A DNA stretch of 22,907 nt from assembly GCA_937967805.1 (NCBI GenBank), contig CALBTC010000082.1, positions 1 to 22,907 of the forward strand, read 5' to 3'. Made by a program: the position numbers and the translations under genes. Numbering within the stretch: the first letter of the stretch is position 1; each line of letters opens with the position of its first letter. Positions 22,881 to 22,907 of this stretch are shown here, one piece after another. This stretch comes from an uncultured Anaerolineaceae bacterium (GTDB lineage Bacteria; Chloroflexota; Anaerolineae; Promineifilales; Promineifilaceae). A model generated the notes under the pieces. It saw only the letters and a program-made list of their open reading frames with translations. It did not search any database and was not told the origin of the DNA.

Positions 22881-22907
22881 GGTATAAATAAGCATCATGG
22901 ATTACCA

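Noticed and set aside
22897..22907. Start of a new gene at the right edge (ATG at 22897)
   Set aside because: Only three codons are visible and there is no ribosome site; nothing can be claimed.

Overview
The window is about 22.9 kb of bacterial chromosome, most likely from a Chloroflexota (Anaerolineae-like) organism. This placement is inferred from gene content: lipoproteins with Thr/Pro-rich stalks, a LysM lipoprotein, a 'quinate 5-dehydrogenase'-type protein, an FmdB-like zinc ribbon and a multidomain kinase/M23/aminotransferase protein. No rRNA, tRNA, transposase, CRISPR array or phage gene was seen. Genes lie on both strands in short operons.

Layout: (1) 1-695, 3' end of a subtilisin-like protease. 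(2) 807-2518, a 'quinate 5-dehydrogenase'-like protein translationally coupled to a MobA-like nucleotidyltransferase. (3) 2678-3700, a deoxynucleoside kinase fused to a MazG-like pyrophosphohydrolase. (4) 3779-4540 (-), an unidentified beta-rich protein, divergent from a metallo-beta-lactamase-fold protein and a small partner (4637-5577, ending at a clear terminator). (5) 5697-6041 (-), FmdB-like zinc ribbon, divergent from a bacterial PH-domain protein (6248-6799). (6) 6840-7837 (-), glutaredoxin-like protein and Crp/Fnr regulator. (7) 7916-9915 (-), two-component system (OmpR-type regulator, then histidine kinase) with a PhoB-like direct repeat upstream. (8) 10183-13900 (+), four exported redox proteins: a sulfite-oxidase-family molybdoprotein, a five-heme cytochrome c, a PQQ-sugar-dehydrogenase-like propeller lipoprotein, and a thioredoxin lipoprotein whose first active-site Cys codon is TGA. 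(9) 14019-15758 (-), PlsC-type acyltransferase and LysM lipoprotein. (10) 16121-19556 (+), ECF sigma factor and an 11-nt-overlapping 959-residue anti-sigma-like membrane protein with SH3-like and duplicated extracellular domains. (11) 19692-22808 (+), a 1038-residue kinase/LytM peptidase/class-III aminotransferase fusion.

Two signals stand out. First, the palindromic octamer ACGGCCGT occurs about 48 times by hand count, against about 0.35 expected for uniform base composition. It lies in all three codon frames, on genes of both strands and in a few spacers. It behaves like a HIP1-type genome-wide motif and leaves a trail of T-A-V, N/D-G-R and R-P tripeptides in unrelated proteins. Second, the thioredoxin gene reads W-TGA-P-T-C in an otherwise intact frame, followed at a suitable distance by a hairpin with a GU-containing apical loop. 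This fits a selenocysteine (UxxC) thioredoxin with a bacterial SECIS element.

The spacers also carry several families of imperfect palindromes and short phrase repeats. Some run into gene ends or into an interdomain linker of the large fusion protein.
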